Of a stretch of 64,000 bases of DNA, positions 25,206-32,818 are shown in pieces (within the stretch, counting starts at the first letter, position 1; the number at the start of each line of letters is the position of its first letter). The notes beneath the pieces are model-generated. The model was not told the origin of the DNA, did no database searches, and saw only the letters and a list, made by a program, of their open reading frames with translations. Position numbers and translations under genes: made by a program. The DNA comes from UBA4736 sp002404015 (lineage in GTDB: Bacteria > Chloroflexota > Dormibacteria > Dormibacterales > Dormibacteraceae): positions 172,845 to 236,844 of the forward strand of contig DAIOCN010000002.1 in NCBI GenBank assembly GCA_036747295.1, read 5' to 3'.

Positions 25206-25520
25206 GTGGAGCGCCGCGCCTTCGGCTGGGAGCAGCTCGCCGACTGCGGGGCGATGCGGCTCGTCGGCCTCCGGCTGGAGGCGGGGCAGCGGGTGCCCGA
25301 GCACCGCAACGCCATTCCCCTGGCGGTGATCGTGACCGAGGGTGTGCTGCAGTACAGCGAAGGCGAGCATAAGGGTTCGGTGCGGGCCGGCGAGCTGGTC
25401 CTGATCAACCCCGGCGAGCGCCACTCCTACTGGGCCGAGGTGGAGACGGCGGCGTACATGGTGTTCGCCGGCCTGCCCGGTGTGCGGCCGCGGCCCTGGA
25501 CGCTTCGCGAGCGGACGTGA
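25206..25520 (+). CDS. Small cupin-domain protein
   Basis: A 104-aa single cupin. The first motif is G(Q)RVPEHRNAIPLAVIVTEG and the second VRAGELVLINPGERHSY, leaving room for one metal site. Single small cupins may be isomerases, dioxygenases or sensors; nothing here decides. Its stop overlaps the next start (GTGA), so it is coupled to the YihY-type gene. The GTG start appears to be leaderless. Confidence 0.8.
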   Translation: MERRAFGWEQLADCGAMRLVGLRLEAGQRVPEHRNAIPLAVIVTEGVLQYSEGEHKGSVRAGELVLINPGERHSYWAEVETAAYMVFAGLPGVRPRPWTLRERT

Positions 25521-26359
25521 AGGACTTCCTGGTGCGCTTCCGCGCGAACCCGGCGGGGCGGTTTCTGCTCGAGTACTTCGAGAGTGGCGCCTCCCACTAC
25601 GCGGCCGGGCTGGCGTTCAACGCCTTCCTGACGATGTTCCCGCTCACCCTCGGCCTGCTCTCGGTGCTCAGCTTCGTCGTCAGCGGCCAGCAGGCTCAGC
25701 AGGCGCTTCTGAACGCCTTTCCGCCGGCGGCCCGGTTGGAGATCCTGCGCACCATCAGGGGCCTCAGCGCGCACGCCGGGACGCTGGGGGTGGTCTCCCT
25801 GGTCGGGCTCGTGTGGAGCGGCACCAACCTCTTCGTCTCGCTGGAGTTCTCGCTCAACCGCATCTTCGGGCTCAGCGGCCGCGACCCGCTCCGGCAACGT
25901 CTGCAGGGGCTCCAGATGATCCTGGTCTTCATGGTCGCGACGCTGATCGCGGTGCTCGTCAACGCGGCGATCGGCGAGGTCCCAGCCTGGTTGGGCTTCC
26001 TGGTGGGCTGGGTCGTGCTGACCTGGCTGCTCTTCTGGATCTACCGGCACGCGCCGAGCCTTCGCTACCCGGCTCGAGTGCTCCTGCCGGGGGCCATGCT
26101 GGCCGGACTGGGGATCGAGGTGCTGACCCTGGTGTTCCCGCTCTACACCCATCTGACCCAGCAGGTCACGACATACACGCGGGGGTTCGCGCTCGTGTTC
26201 GTCCTGCTGGCCTGGGTCTACTTCCTGGCCCAGCTCATCCTGCTGGGGGCCGTCTTCAACCGGTCCCAGATGACCTTACGGGACCTGGTTCCAGAGCTGG
26301 ATCACCCGGCCGTGGTCGCCCTCCCGAAGGATGCAGAGCGCGGCAGTGTCAAGGCCTAG
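25517..26359 (+). CDS. YihY/BrkB-family inner-membrane protein
   Basis: A 280-aa protein with about six membrane segments. SGASHYAAGLAFNAFLTMFP and WSGTNLFVSLEFSLNRIFG are YihY-family motifs, and the last helix FALVFVLLAWVYFLAQLILL with GAVFNRSQ closes the domain. The role of the family is unsettled (often listed, incorrectly, as RNase BN). A second copy lies at 38.6 kb. The last 84 bases overlap the convergent histidine-phosphatase gene. Confidence 0.87.
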   Translation: MKDFLVRFRANPAGRFLLEYFESGASHYAAGLAFNAFLTMFPLTLGLLSVLSFVVSGQQAQQALLNAFPPAARLEILRTIRGLSAHAGTLGVVSLVGLVWSGTNLFVSLEFSLNRIFGLSGRDPLRQRLQGLQMILVFMVATLIAVLVNAAIGEVPAWLGFLVGWVVLTWLLFWIYRHAPSLRYPARVLLPGAMLAGLGIEVLTLVFPLYTHLTQQVTTYTRGFALVFVLLAWVYFLAQLILLGAVFNRSQMTLRDLVPELDHPAVVALPKDAERGSVKA

Positions 26360-26854
26360 GGCACTGGCGGCTGAGATGGGCTGGCTGGTCCAGGCCACCG
26401 CCATGGCTCGCATGAAGTGGCCGTGGGAGAACGCCAGGACCGTCCCGGTGTGGGCTGCCAGCAGGTCCAGCGCCCTGCCGGCCCGCACGTAGACGGCCGT
26501 CGGGCTCTCGCCGCCGGGGCAGTCGTCGACGTAGATCTGCCAGCCCGGCCGGACCTCTCGGATCTGGGCTGTCGTCAGTCCCTCGTACTCGCCGTAGTCG
26601 TACTCGTGGAGGAGGGGGGTGAGGCTGGGGTCGAGGTAGCCGGCGATCTGGGCGGTGCGCAGTGCGCGCTGGAGGTCGCTGGAGTAGACGGCACTGAAGG
26701 CGACGCCGCGCATGAGCTGGCCCAGGCGCTCCGCCTCTTGCTCGCCATTCGCGGTGAGCGGGATGTCGGTGGTGCCGGTGTGGCGCCCGTTTTCGGACCA
26801 CTCGGTGGCGCCGTGACGGGCCAGGTAGATGTCGTGAGGCGGCGGAGGCATCAC
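26276..26854 (-). CDS. Histidine phosphatase superfamily protein
   Basis: A 192-aa phosphoglycerate-mutase-like phosphatase. The catalytic motif IYLARHGATEWSENGRHTG contains the phospho-accepting histidine; YSSDLQRALRTAQI supplies arginine, HEYDYGEYEGLTTAQI the acidic residue and LAFSHGHFMRAMA the second histidine. Substrate unresolved: the family covers sugar, nucleotide and cofactor phosphates. The 3' end lies inside the YihY gene on the other strand for 84 bases. Confidence 0.88.
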   Translation of the reverse strand: MMPPPPHDIYLARHGATEWSENGRHTGTTDIPLTANGEQEAERLGQLMRGVAFSAVYSSDLQRALRTAQIAGYLDPSLTPLLHEYDYGEYEGLTTAQIREVRPGWQIYVDDCPGGESPTAVYVRAGRALDLLAAHTGTVLAFSHGHFMRAMAVAWTSQPISAASALGLDTAALCILREGDHGRVIQLWNQVP

Positions 26855-26855
26855 C

Positions 26856-27033
26856 GCGCGGCGGTGGCGGTTGGGCGCGGCGCTTTATCTGGGGGGGCAC
26901 CCCCCCGGAACGCCGGCGTCAAGGCACGGGCCCTTTTCGGGCCCTCTTCGGCCTTGACTCCGGCGGGTGGCGTCGCTCCGCACCGCCACGCCCCGCGCGG
27001 CGCCATTAGGCGCCGTCCCCGCCGGTGGCGGGG
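26856..27033. repeat. Array of GC-rich stem-loops in a 192-bp intergenic region
   Basis: Five inverted repeats are packed between two minus-strand genes. Imperfect outer arms lie at about 26854-26876 and 26978-27000. Seven G and seven C bases around CA lie at 26891-26906. Fifteen-base arms at 26911-26925 and 26951-26965 have one mismatch and enclose GGGCCC copies at 26928-26933 and 26939-26944. GGCGCC-ATTA-GGCGCC lies at 26999-27014, and CCCCGCC-GGT-GGCGGGG at 27017-27033. On the minus strand the central hairpin has a GAAAA loop. It could be a structured RNA, a termination region or a REP-type element. Confidence 0.6.
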
Positions 27034-27046
27034 CCCCTTACACCCA

Positions 27047-27652
27047 TCAGCGGCCTAAGAGTTCTGGTCTCCCGGATTTCAGGGAGCGGCTGGCTGCTTC
27101 GATTACGGCGCCGGCTCGCAGGCGCTGGCCGTGGTGGACGCAGACCAGGCCGACCGAGGCACGCCGGCCATTGGCGCCGAGGGCGCCGTTGACCGCGTTC
27201 AGGACCCGGTTGGCGGCGTGGGCGGTGCCCGAGATGTCCGTGTCGGGCAGGACCGCCAGGAGCTGAGGGGGGCGATGCCCGAGCACCCCCGGAGTATCCA
27301 CGTCGCGCAGCGTCCCGGCGATGGCGGCCGCGATCACCTTCAGCGTCTCCTCGTGCTGCGCGTTGTCCGGCTCAGCCTCGCCCTCGACGTGGACCGGCTC
27401 GATCAGCAGGATCCCCAGCGGCCGGCTGTAGCGATGGGCCCGCGCCAGCTCGTCCTCCAGGACGGGTCGGATGAAGCGGTCATTGAAGAGCCCGGTCGCC
27501 CGGTCGACGATGTGGAGGGGCTGAGAATCGGGATCGTCCGCCCGAACCCCGCAGCTGTAGCAATACGTCGCACCGGCCGGAAGCTCGGCGCCACAGGCGG
27601 CGCACGTCAGAGTGTCGGCAGGGCGGCGACGCAGGAAGTCGCCCAGAGGCAT
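27047..27652 (-). CDS. Zinc-ribbon protein with a degenerate GGDEF domain
   Basis: A 201-aa protein. Residues ~17-36 form a zinc ribbon (CAACGAELPAGATYCYSC). Residues ~50-190 follow a GGDEF domain (DRATGLFNDRFIRPVLEDEL, RAHRYSRPLGILLIEP), but where the signature G-G-D-E-F should be the sequence reads GHRPPQLLAVLPDT, and the metal-binding Asp after the first strand is Glu. It should not make cyclic di-GMP; a binding or scaffolding role is more likely. The stem-loop array follows its stop. Confidence 0.75.
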   Translation of the reverse strand: MPLGDFLRRRPADTLTCAACGAELPAGATYCYSCGVRADDPDSQPLHIVDRATGLFNDRFIRPVLEDELARAHRYSRPLGILLIEPVHVEGEAEPDNAQHEETLKVIAAAIAGTLRDVDTPGVLGHRPPQLLAVLPDTDISGTAHAANRVLNAVNGALGANGRRASVGLVCVHHGQRLRAGAVIEAASRSLKSGRPELLGR

Positions 27653-27718
27653 GCCCGACGATGGTAGCAGCGTCGGGTTGAACCTAGCCCCCCGTTCGCG
27701 GCAGGACTCGGGCGGTCC

Positions 27719-28075
27719 TTAGGAGGCGGCCGCCGCGGCGGTGGAGGAGGTGCCCGCGCCGGTGATCCACTCGTGCGCCCAGGCATCCACCGAGCCGATC
27801 ACCGGGCCCAGGGCGCGGCCTCTCGCGGTCAGCCGATAGCTGACGCGGACCGGCGGCCCGGGGTCGACCAGGCGCTCCACGATGCCTTCGGTCTCGAGCT
27901 CGCGCAGACGCTCCGTCAGCACCCGGTCGGAGATGCCCGGGATGCCCGTCAGGAGCTGGTTGAAACGCACCGGGGCTGGCATCAGGGCCCTCACTACTGC
28001 CCCAGTCCAACGCTTTCCGATCAGCTCGATGGCCCGTTGGAAGGGCGCGCTGTAGTCAAGGCCGGGGGCTGCCAC
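27719..28075 (-). CDS. HxlR-family winged-helix transcriptional regulator
   Basis: A 118-aa single-domain regulator. FQRAIELIGKRWTGAVVRAL is the conserved first helix, RFNQLLTGIPGISDRVLTER the recognition region, and YRLTARGRALGPVI the wing and C-terminal helix. HxlR proteins usually respond to reactive aldehydes or drugs. It lies 11 bases downstream of the fumarylacetoacetase-type gene's stop on the same strand, so it may be co-transcribed or read from its own promoter. Confidence 0.87.
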   Translation of the reverse strand: MAAPGLDYSAPFQRAIELIGKRWTGAVVRALMPAPVRFNQLLTGIPGISDRVLTERLRELETEGIVERLVDPGPPVRVSYRLTARGRALGPVIGSVDAWAHEWITGAGTSSTAAAAAS

Positions 28076-28086
28076 GGCGCGTAATT

Positions 28087-28944
28087 CTAGGGGTTAGACC
28101 GGGGTTCTTCCAGCACTTTGTTTTTCAGCTCGCCCACCCCTTCGACCCTGCAGACGACCGTCTCTCCGGGCTCCAGCCAGCGCGGCGGCCGGCGGCCAAA
28201 ACCGACCCCCCCAGGGGTCCCGGTGGCGATCACGTCGCCCGCTTCCAGGGTCGTGAACTGGGAAATGAAGGCAATCACGTCGGGGATCCGATGGACCATC
28301 AGGGAGGTGTTGGAGCGCTGCATCTCCTGCTCGCCGCCGTCCGCCGCGACGATCGTGCAGGTGAGGTCCAAGTCGAAGGGGTCGGCGATCTCGTCGGCCG
28401 TCACCAGGAACGGCCCAAGCGGGCCTGAGCCGTCGAAGTTCTTGCCCGGGATCCACTGCGAGCCGAAGTTCTGGAAGTCCCGGTAGGAGATGTCGTTGAA
28501 CACGCAGTAGCCCGCGATGTGCGTCATCGCGTCGGCCGCCTCGATGTAGCGGCCGGGCCGGCCGATGATGAGGGCGAGCTCCACCTCGAAGTCCATCGAG
28601 GTACTGGCCCGCGACCGGTATACGTCCTGGTAGGGTCCGGCCAGGCTCGTCCGGGACCTGAGGAAGATCTCGGGGACCCTGTCCGGGGTGTGGTTGCCGA
28701 GCTCCGCGGCGTGGTCGGCGTAGTTGCGGCCGACGCAGAGGATCTTGCCCGGGTCGGGCAGCGCGGGCCCCAGCCGGGAGGGCTCGAACGGCTGGCCTGG
28801 GCCGGCGCCGGCGACCGCCCGCCGCAGCGCACCGTCGCCCTCGGCGAGCAGCTCGCGCAGAGAGGCCCCGAGCTCGGCCGCCCGGCCGTCCTGGAGGGCG
28901 ACCGCACGCGATCCGCCGTCGGTGTTGAGGGTGCCCAGTCGCAT
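28087..28944 (-). CDS. Fumarylacetoacetate hydrolase (FAH) family protein
   Basis: A 285-aa FAH-superfamily enzyme, which hydrolyses or decarboxylates C-C bonds in ring-cleavage products. ILCVGRNYADHAAELG starts the catalytic domain; MDFEVELALIIG supplies acidic metal ligands, and the C-terminal GDVIATGTPGGVGFGR is diagnostic. The ATG at 28944 has TACCTT 6 bases upstream and no Shine-Dalgarno. The ~130-bp region to the divergent binding-protein gene also carries that gene's promoter. Confidence 0.88.
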   Translation of the reverse strand: MRLGTLNTDGGSRAVALQDGRAAELGASLRELLAEGDGALRRAVAGAGPGQPFEPSRLGPALPDPGKILCVGRNYADHAAELGNHTPDRVPEIFLRSRTSLAGPYQDVYRSRASTSMDFEVELALIIGRPGRYIEAADAMTHIAGYCVFNDISYRDFQNFGSQWIPGKNFDGSGPLGPFLVTADEIADPFDLDLTCTIVAADGGEQEMQRSNTSLMVHRIPDVIAFISQFTTLEAGDVIATGTPGGVGFGRRPPRWLEPGETVVCRVEGVGELKNKVLEEPRSNP

Positions 28945-29045
28945 CACGCTAAGGTAACGCGAACGCCTTGGGGAACCTCGGGCCGCGAGCGTCGTGGCGG
29001 GGGTCCAAGGCCCTCTTCCACATCGCCGGAAACGGCAACCCGGTG

Positions 29046-29074
29046 TTACCAAGCCGCGGCCGGGCTCCTACAAT
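29046..29074 (+). promoter_or_regulatory. Promoter of the solute-binding protein gene (leaderless)
   Basis: TTACCA (29046-29051), 17 bases, then TACAAT (29069-29074). The ATG follows after 6 bases, so transcription would begin at the start codon. Confidence 0.6.
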
Positions 29075-29080
29075 CGCTGC

Positions 29081-30274
29081 ATGAGCGCACGCACCGCGAC
29101 CTGGCTGACGCTGGCAATCCTGACGGTCGCCGCCTGCGGTGGCTCGACGCCGGCCAGCCCCGCCAGCACGGACACCAGCCCGATCAAGATCGGGATGATC
29201 GTGAACCTCACGGGGGCCTACGCGACCCTTGGGGGCTACGACAAGAAGGCCGCGCTCCAGATCGTCGACGAGTACAACGCCAAGGGCGGCATCAACGGCC
29301 GCAAGATCCAGCTCGACATCGAGGATGACGCGACTGTCGCCAACAACACGGTCATCGCCTATAACAAGCTGGTCGACGACGGCCACGTGGCAATAGTCGG
29401 CCCCGCGTTCTCCAACAACGACCTGGCGATCCTGCCCCTCACCGACACCAAGAAGGTGCCCGTCGTAGGGGTGGCCGCCTCCGACGCCACCGTCGAGCCG
29501 GTGCACCCGTACTACTGGATGACGGCTCCCCGTACCACCGAGCTGGCCGTGAACCTGCTCAAGTACCTGAAGCTGCAGGGCTACACCAGCGTCACGATGG
29601 CCCACGACACCAAGAGCGCCTACGCCGACAGCGGCAGCGGCCACATGAAGGACATGGCCTCCCAGTACGGCATCACCTTCAACGACGAGCCGTTCGAGAC
29701 CACCCAGACCGACTTCACGCCGCTCATCCAGCACATCAAGAACCAGAACCCGAAGGCGGTTCTCATGTGGGCGACCGGGGCGCCCCCGGTCACGTTCGGC
29801 AAGGCCTACGCCGCGAGCGGGCTGAAGCTGCCCCTGATCATGACCGCCGCCGAGGGCACTCCTCTCTTCTACAAGCCGCTGGGCGCGGCCGGCGAGGGCA
29901 TCACCGTACAGGTGACGCTCGGCGTCATCGGCGACCGGGTGCCGGCCAGCAACCCCGCCAAGAAGATCATCGACCCGATCGCCAGCACCTACTCGGCCGC
30001 CAACAGCGGCGAGTACCCGCCCGAGTTCTTCTGGGACAGCTACGTGGCTTTCCAGCTGATCTTTGACGCGATCAAGCGCAAGGGCGCCACCCCGGCCCAG
30101 ATCAAGTCCGGACTCGACTCGGCCAACCTGCTCACACCCCAGGGCGATTGGAAGTACACGGCCCAACAGCACTGGGGCCTGCCCGCGACATCGGTAATCA
30201 TGGCCGAGGTCAAGGGCGGCCGCTTCGAGCCCAACTCGTACGGCATGGACACCCTGAGCGGCAAGAAGCAGTAG
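29081..30274 (+). CDS. ABC-transporter substrate-binding lipoprotein (LivJ/branched-chain amino-acid type)
   Basis: A 397-aa type-1 periplasmic-binding-fold protein. The signal TWLTLAILTVAAC ends in the lipobox V-A-A-C and a Ser/Pro/Thr linker follows. PIKIGMIVNLTGAYATLGGY and INGRKIQLDIEDDATVANN are typical of LivJ/AmiC-like binding proteins. No permease or ATPase genes are adjacent, so it must work with components encoded elsewhere or act as a sensor-type binding protein. Ligand unknown (amino acids, amides or aromatic acids are usual). Confidence 0.88.
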   Translation: MSARTATWLTLAILTVAACGGSTPASPASTDTSPIKIGMIVNLTGAYATLGGYDKKAALQIVDEYNAKGGINGRKIQLDIEDDATVANNTVIAYNKLVDDGHVAIVGPAFSNNDLAILPLTDTKKVPVVGVAASDATVEPVHPYYWMTAPRTTELAVNLLKYLKLQGYTSVTMAHDTKSAYADSGSGHMKDMASQYGITFNDEPFETTQTDFTPLIQHIKNQNPKAVLMWATGAPPVTFGKAYAASGLKLPLIMTAAEGTPLFYKPLGAAGEGITVQVTLGVIGDRVPASNPAKKIIDPIASTYSAANSGEYPPEFFWDSYVAFQLIFDAIKRKGATPAQIKSGLDSANLLTPQGDWKYTAQQHWGLPATSVIMAEVKGGRFEPNSYGMDTLSGKKQ

Positions 30275-30321
30275 CCTCGGGACCGGCCCGGATCCGTGTC
30301 TTCGGGACTACGGTTCCAGCC

Positions 30322-30468
30322 ATGGTGAGCGTCCATCCATTCGGGTCCCTGATGTTCGTGATCCCGGTGCTCGTGCTTCTGGGCCTGGCCTTCGGCATCG
30401 GCTGGGCGTTCCGAAGGGGCTGGCACGCGGCCGACCCCAAGCCGCCGAAGGAGCCCCGGTCGCCGTAG
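30322..30468 (+). CDS. Small single-pass membrane protein
   Basis: A 48-aa protein with one hydrophobic helix (LMFVIPVLVLLGLAFGIG), then WAFRRGWHAADPK and a Pro/Lys-rich cytoplasmic tail. The positive charges after the helix suggest the N-terminus faces out. TACGGT lies 7 bases before the ATG. No known family. It lies between the binding-protein gene and a decayed GNAT gene. Confidence 0.55.
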   Translation: MVSVHPFGSLMFVIPVLVLLGLAFGIGWAFRRGWHAADPKPPKEPRSP

Positions 30469-31107
30469 GCGAGCTCGAGCTGGCGACCTTCCCGCAGCTG
30501 GTCCCAGACATCGGCATCTCGCTCGACGCTGGCCCCGAGCGCCTGCTCGTGCGCGGCCGGGCGCAGCCTGATCGTATGCCGCGTCAGGACCACCCCAGCC
30601 GGCCTGGCGGCGGCCCTGGTGCGCGCCGGCTACGCCCACCAGGGTGAGCGCGCCGTGATTGTCCGCTCGGAATCGTTCGCGGCGGTCGCCGCGCCGCCCG
30701 AATTCGGTATTCGGGACCTCGTCGACGGCCTCGCAGCGGCCGTTTAGGGCGAGTGCTTGATGACGGGCATCTTCGGCATCCCCGCCCTCGACACGACGCC
30801 CTAGCTCGTGCGCGATTTCCAGGCGCACGGCCATGGCTTCTTCGGCGCCGATTCGGGTGGCGCAATCGTAGGCGGGGGCCGGATCCGGGCCACCGCGCTC
30901 CAGGGATTCCTGGGCGGGGCGGCCGTGGCGCTGGAGCAGCGCGGCCGCGGCGTCTACAGAGCCCTCGTCCAGGTGCGCGTGAACTGGGCCTTGGACCGGG
31001 GCGCGCCCTTCGTGGGGGTGCACGCCAGGGAGGCCAGCGCACGTGTGCTGCGTGACCTGGGCTTCGAGACGGTGGCGACGCTACGGACGCTGCAGCGGGG
31101 CCGGTGA
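30463..31107 (+). pseudogene. Decayed GNAT-type acetyltransferase gene
   Basis: Pieces of one protein are readable: GELELATFPQLVPDIGISL near the start, RTTPAGLAAALVRAGYAHQ after a frameshift near 30590, and ALEQRGRGVYRALVQVRVNW followed by HAREASARVLRDLGFETVA, the acetyl-CoA-binding and C-terminal GNAT motifs. Two in-frame TAG codons lie near 30748 and 30803 within one frame. A frameshift plus two stops indicates real decay rather than a single read error. The last 99 codons (from GTG 30808) could still be made as a fragment. Confidence 0.7.
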
Positions 31108-31124
31108 ACGATCGGGTTGATGAG

Positions 31125-31334
31125 CTAGACGCCGAAGTCCTTGGCGATCAGCCCACTTAAGACCAGCCGCGTGCACAGCCCGGCCTGGCAGTCGCCCTCG
31201 CGGCACTCCGGGGAGCAGTAATGGGCGCGCGCGCATTCAACGCACAGCTTCAGGCCGCCGCAGACGCCGCAAACCGCGTGCCGCTCGGGGTCCAGCGGCC
31301 TGGCGCAGGCGCCGCACCTGGTCGCAATCGCCAT
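31125..31334 (-). CDS. Small cysteine-rich zinc-finger protein
   Basis: A 69-aa protein with twelve cysteines, mostly in CxxC-type pairs: CGACARPL, CGVCGGLKLCVEC, then HYCSPECREGDCQAGLC. The order resembles MYND or B-box-like treble-clef fingers (C-x2-C ... C-x2-C ... YCSPEC). The ATG at 31334 is preceded by TATTCT and 7 bases. Function unknown; a protein- or nucleic-acid-binding role is inference. Confidence 0.6.
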   Translation of the reverse strand: MAIATRCGACARPLDPERHAVCGVCGGLKLCVECARAHYCSPECREGDCQAGLCTRLVLSGLIAKDFGV

Positions 31335-31410
31335 CCCGGGCAGAATAAGCGCTGCATGGCCGCCCCGCCACCGCCGCTCTCCGGGCTCTCTCGCGAGCCA
31401 TCCGTCGAAC

Positions 31411-31907
31411 GTGCTTGAGAGCCGCGGCGAGCGGCTGGCGGCCGAGCTGGAGGCGGCCAACCGGGGCCGGGTCGAGCTCCTGGAGGCAGTCACGCCGGAG
31501 CAGTGGCGGGTTCGGGGCGCCAACGCGCCGGGCTGGGACTACGGCGAGGACGAGCGCCGAACCGTCGGCCAGGTCGCCCTCCACACCGCCCACCAGCACC
31601 TGGTCCAGATGGAGATCGCCAGGGGAGGTGCCGAGGGCCGCATCGCCCAGGTCGCCGGGGCATATGCGAGCAACCAGGAGGAGGCGGACGAGAATCCCGA
31701 TCCCGACCCCCGGCACGTGCTGAGACTCCTCGAGGCGAACTGTGCCACCGCCGCCGCGATGCTGCGGGGCTCTCGGACGACGAGCTCGACAACGCGGTGA
31801 CCTTCAAGGGCTGGAAAATGACGGCGCAGGAGCTGGCGGAGCAGGCCCAGATCGGCCACGTGCGCTGGCACACGGCCAGCATCGAGGTCGCCCTGGGTCG
31901 GGACTAA
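31411..31907 (+). pseudogene. DinB-like (four-helix) protein gene with one frameshift
   Basis: The N-terminal part (LAAELEAANRGRVELLEAVT ... WDYGEDERRTVGQVALHTAH ... AMLRG) and the C-terminal part (LSDDELDNAVTFKGWKMTAQ ... HVRWHTASIEVAL) together make a complete ~165-aa DinB/mycothiol-transferase-like four-helix bundle with metal-ligand histidines. They are in different frames, shifted near 31765. It could be inactivated or contain a sequencing error. The end overlaps the convergent acetamidase gene by 4 bases. Confidence 0.65.
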
Positions 31908-32818
31908 GCCTCTCGGATCGCCCCGTGGGGCAGCAGCGCGTGGACCCCGAACACCCCGTTCACCACCTGGGTGACGCGCAGGTCGACGGCCACGCTGGCC
32001 AGTGCCAGCGCCTCCTTGCGCTCGATCTGGAACCGCTCCCCGAGCAGGTCGAGCATGTCGCCCAGGGCGTCGTTGCCGGCCTCGTCCAGGTCCTCGCCGA
32101 AGCCGAGGCTGAGCCAGCCCGCGGGGGTATCGGCGCGGGGCGTTCGGAGCCGCATCTCGGGGTGCAGGCTGAACTCCAGCTCGCACACATCCATGCCGCA
32201 CTCGATGGCAGTGCCCGAGACCTCTCCGTCGCCCTGCGCGGCGTGGCCGTCGCCGGTGCTGAACAGCGCGCCGGCCACCGTTACCGGCAGGTAGAGGGTC
32301 GAACCGACGACCAGCTCCTTGCAGTCGATGTTGCCCCCGCAGGGGCGCGGCGGCCCGGTTGAGTGCTCGCCTGGCTCATCGGGCGGGAGTCCCATCACGC
32401 CCATGAACGGGCGCAGCTCCACCACGCGGCCGGCCTGGTCGCGGCCGATCAGCTCGTCGGGGTCGAGGCTCCACAGCTGCCAGTGCGGCTCGCCCTCGAT
32501 GCCCAGAGCCGCCACCGGGTTGGTCTTGTTCCAGCCCCAGGGCCCAGTTCGCAGCCGCTTGACCCTGACGCCCAGCGCCATACCTGGCTGCGCCCCGCGC
32601 ACGAACACCGGTCCGCAGAGGGCGTGCCCGACTGGCCGCGGATCGACCTGGCGGGTGATGACGCCCGGCGCGCTATGCGGCTCCAGGTTCCAGTGGGCGT
32701 CGAGGGTCCGGTAGCGGACGGTGTCGCCGGGCTCGATCTCCAGGACCGGCGGCCGCTCCCGCGAGAAGGGCCCGTGCAGCGTCTGCTGGTCCGGCTCAAT
32801 GCGGTGAAGGGCCGTGGC
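31904..32818 (-). CDS. Acetamidase/formamidase family protein (start codon unclear)
   Basis: Hydrolyses short amides such as formamide or acetamide to acid and ammonia. About 304 aa from the natural N-terminus: IEPGDTVRYRTLDAHWN early, then GGNIDCKELVVGSTLYLPV and GALFSTGDGHAAQGDGEVSG, the family core. The first canonical start is GTG at 32608, which would remove about 70 conserved residues. The homologous N-terminus begins around 32818, where no ATG, GTG or TTG exists and the codon overlapping the upstream stop is CTA. So either a rare start is used or the 5' end has been damaged. Confidence 0.8.
   Translation of the reverse strand, partial: ATALHRIEPDQQTLHGPFSRERPPVLEIEPGDTVRYRTLDAHWNLEPHSAPGVITRQVDPRPVGHALCGPVFVRGAQPGMALGVRVKRLRTGPWGWNKTNPVAALGIEGEPHWQLWSLDPDELIGRDQAGRVVELRPFMGVMGLPPDEPGEHSTGPPRPCGGNIDCKELVVGSTLYLPVTVAGALFSTGDGHAAQGDGEVSGTAIECGMDVCELEFSLHPEMRLRTPRADTPAGWLSLGFGEDLDEAGNDALGDMLDLLGERFQIERKEALALASVAVDLRVTQVVNGVFGVHALLPHGAIREA

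Noticed and set aside
26967..27266. Small plus-strand frame through the stem-loop region
   Set aside because: It covers non-coding hairpins and the antisense of the GGDEF-like gene; no start signal or domain.
29081..30274. Solute-binding gene as part of a complete liv ABC operon
   Set aside because: No permease or ATPase gene is adjacent; the next genes are a 48-aa protein and a decayed GNAT.
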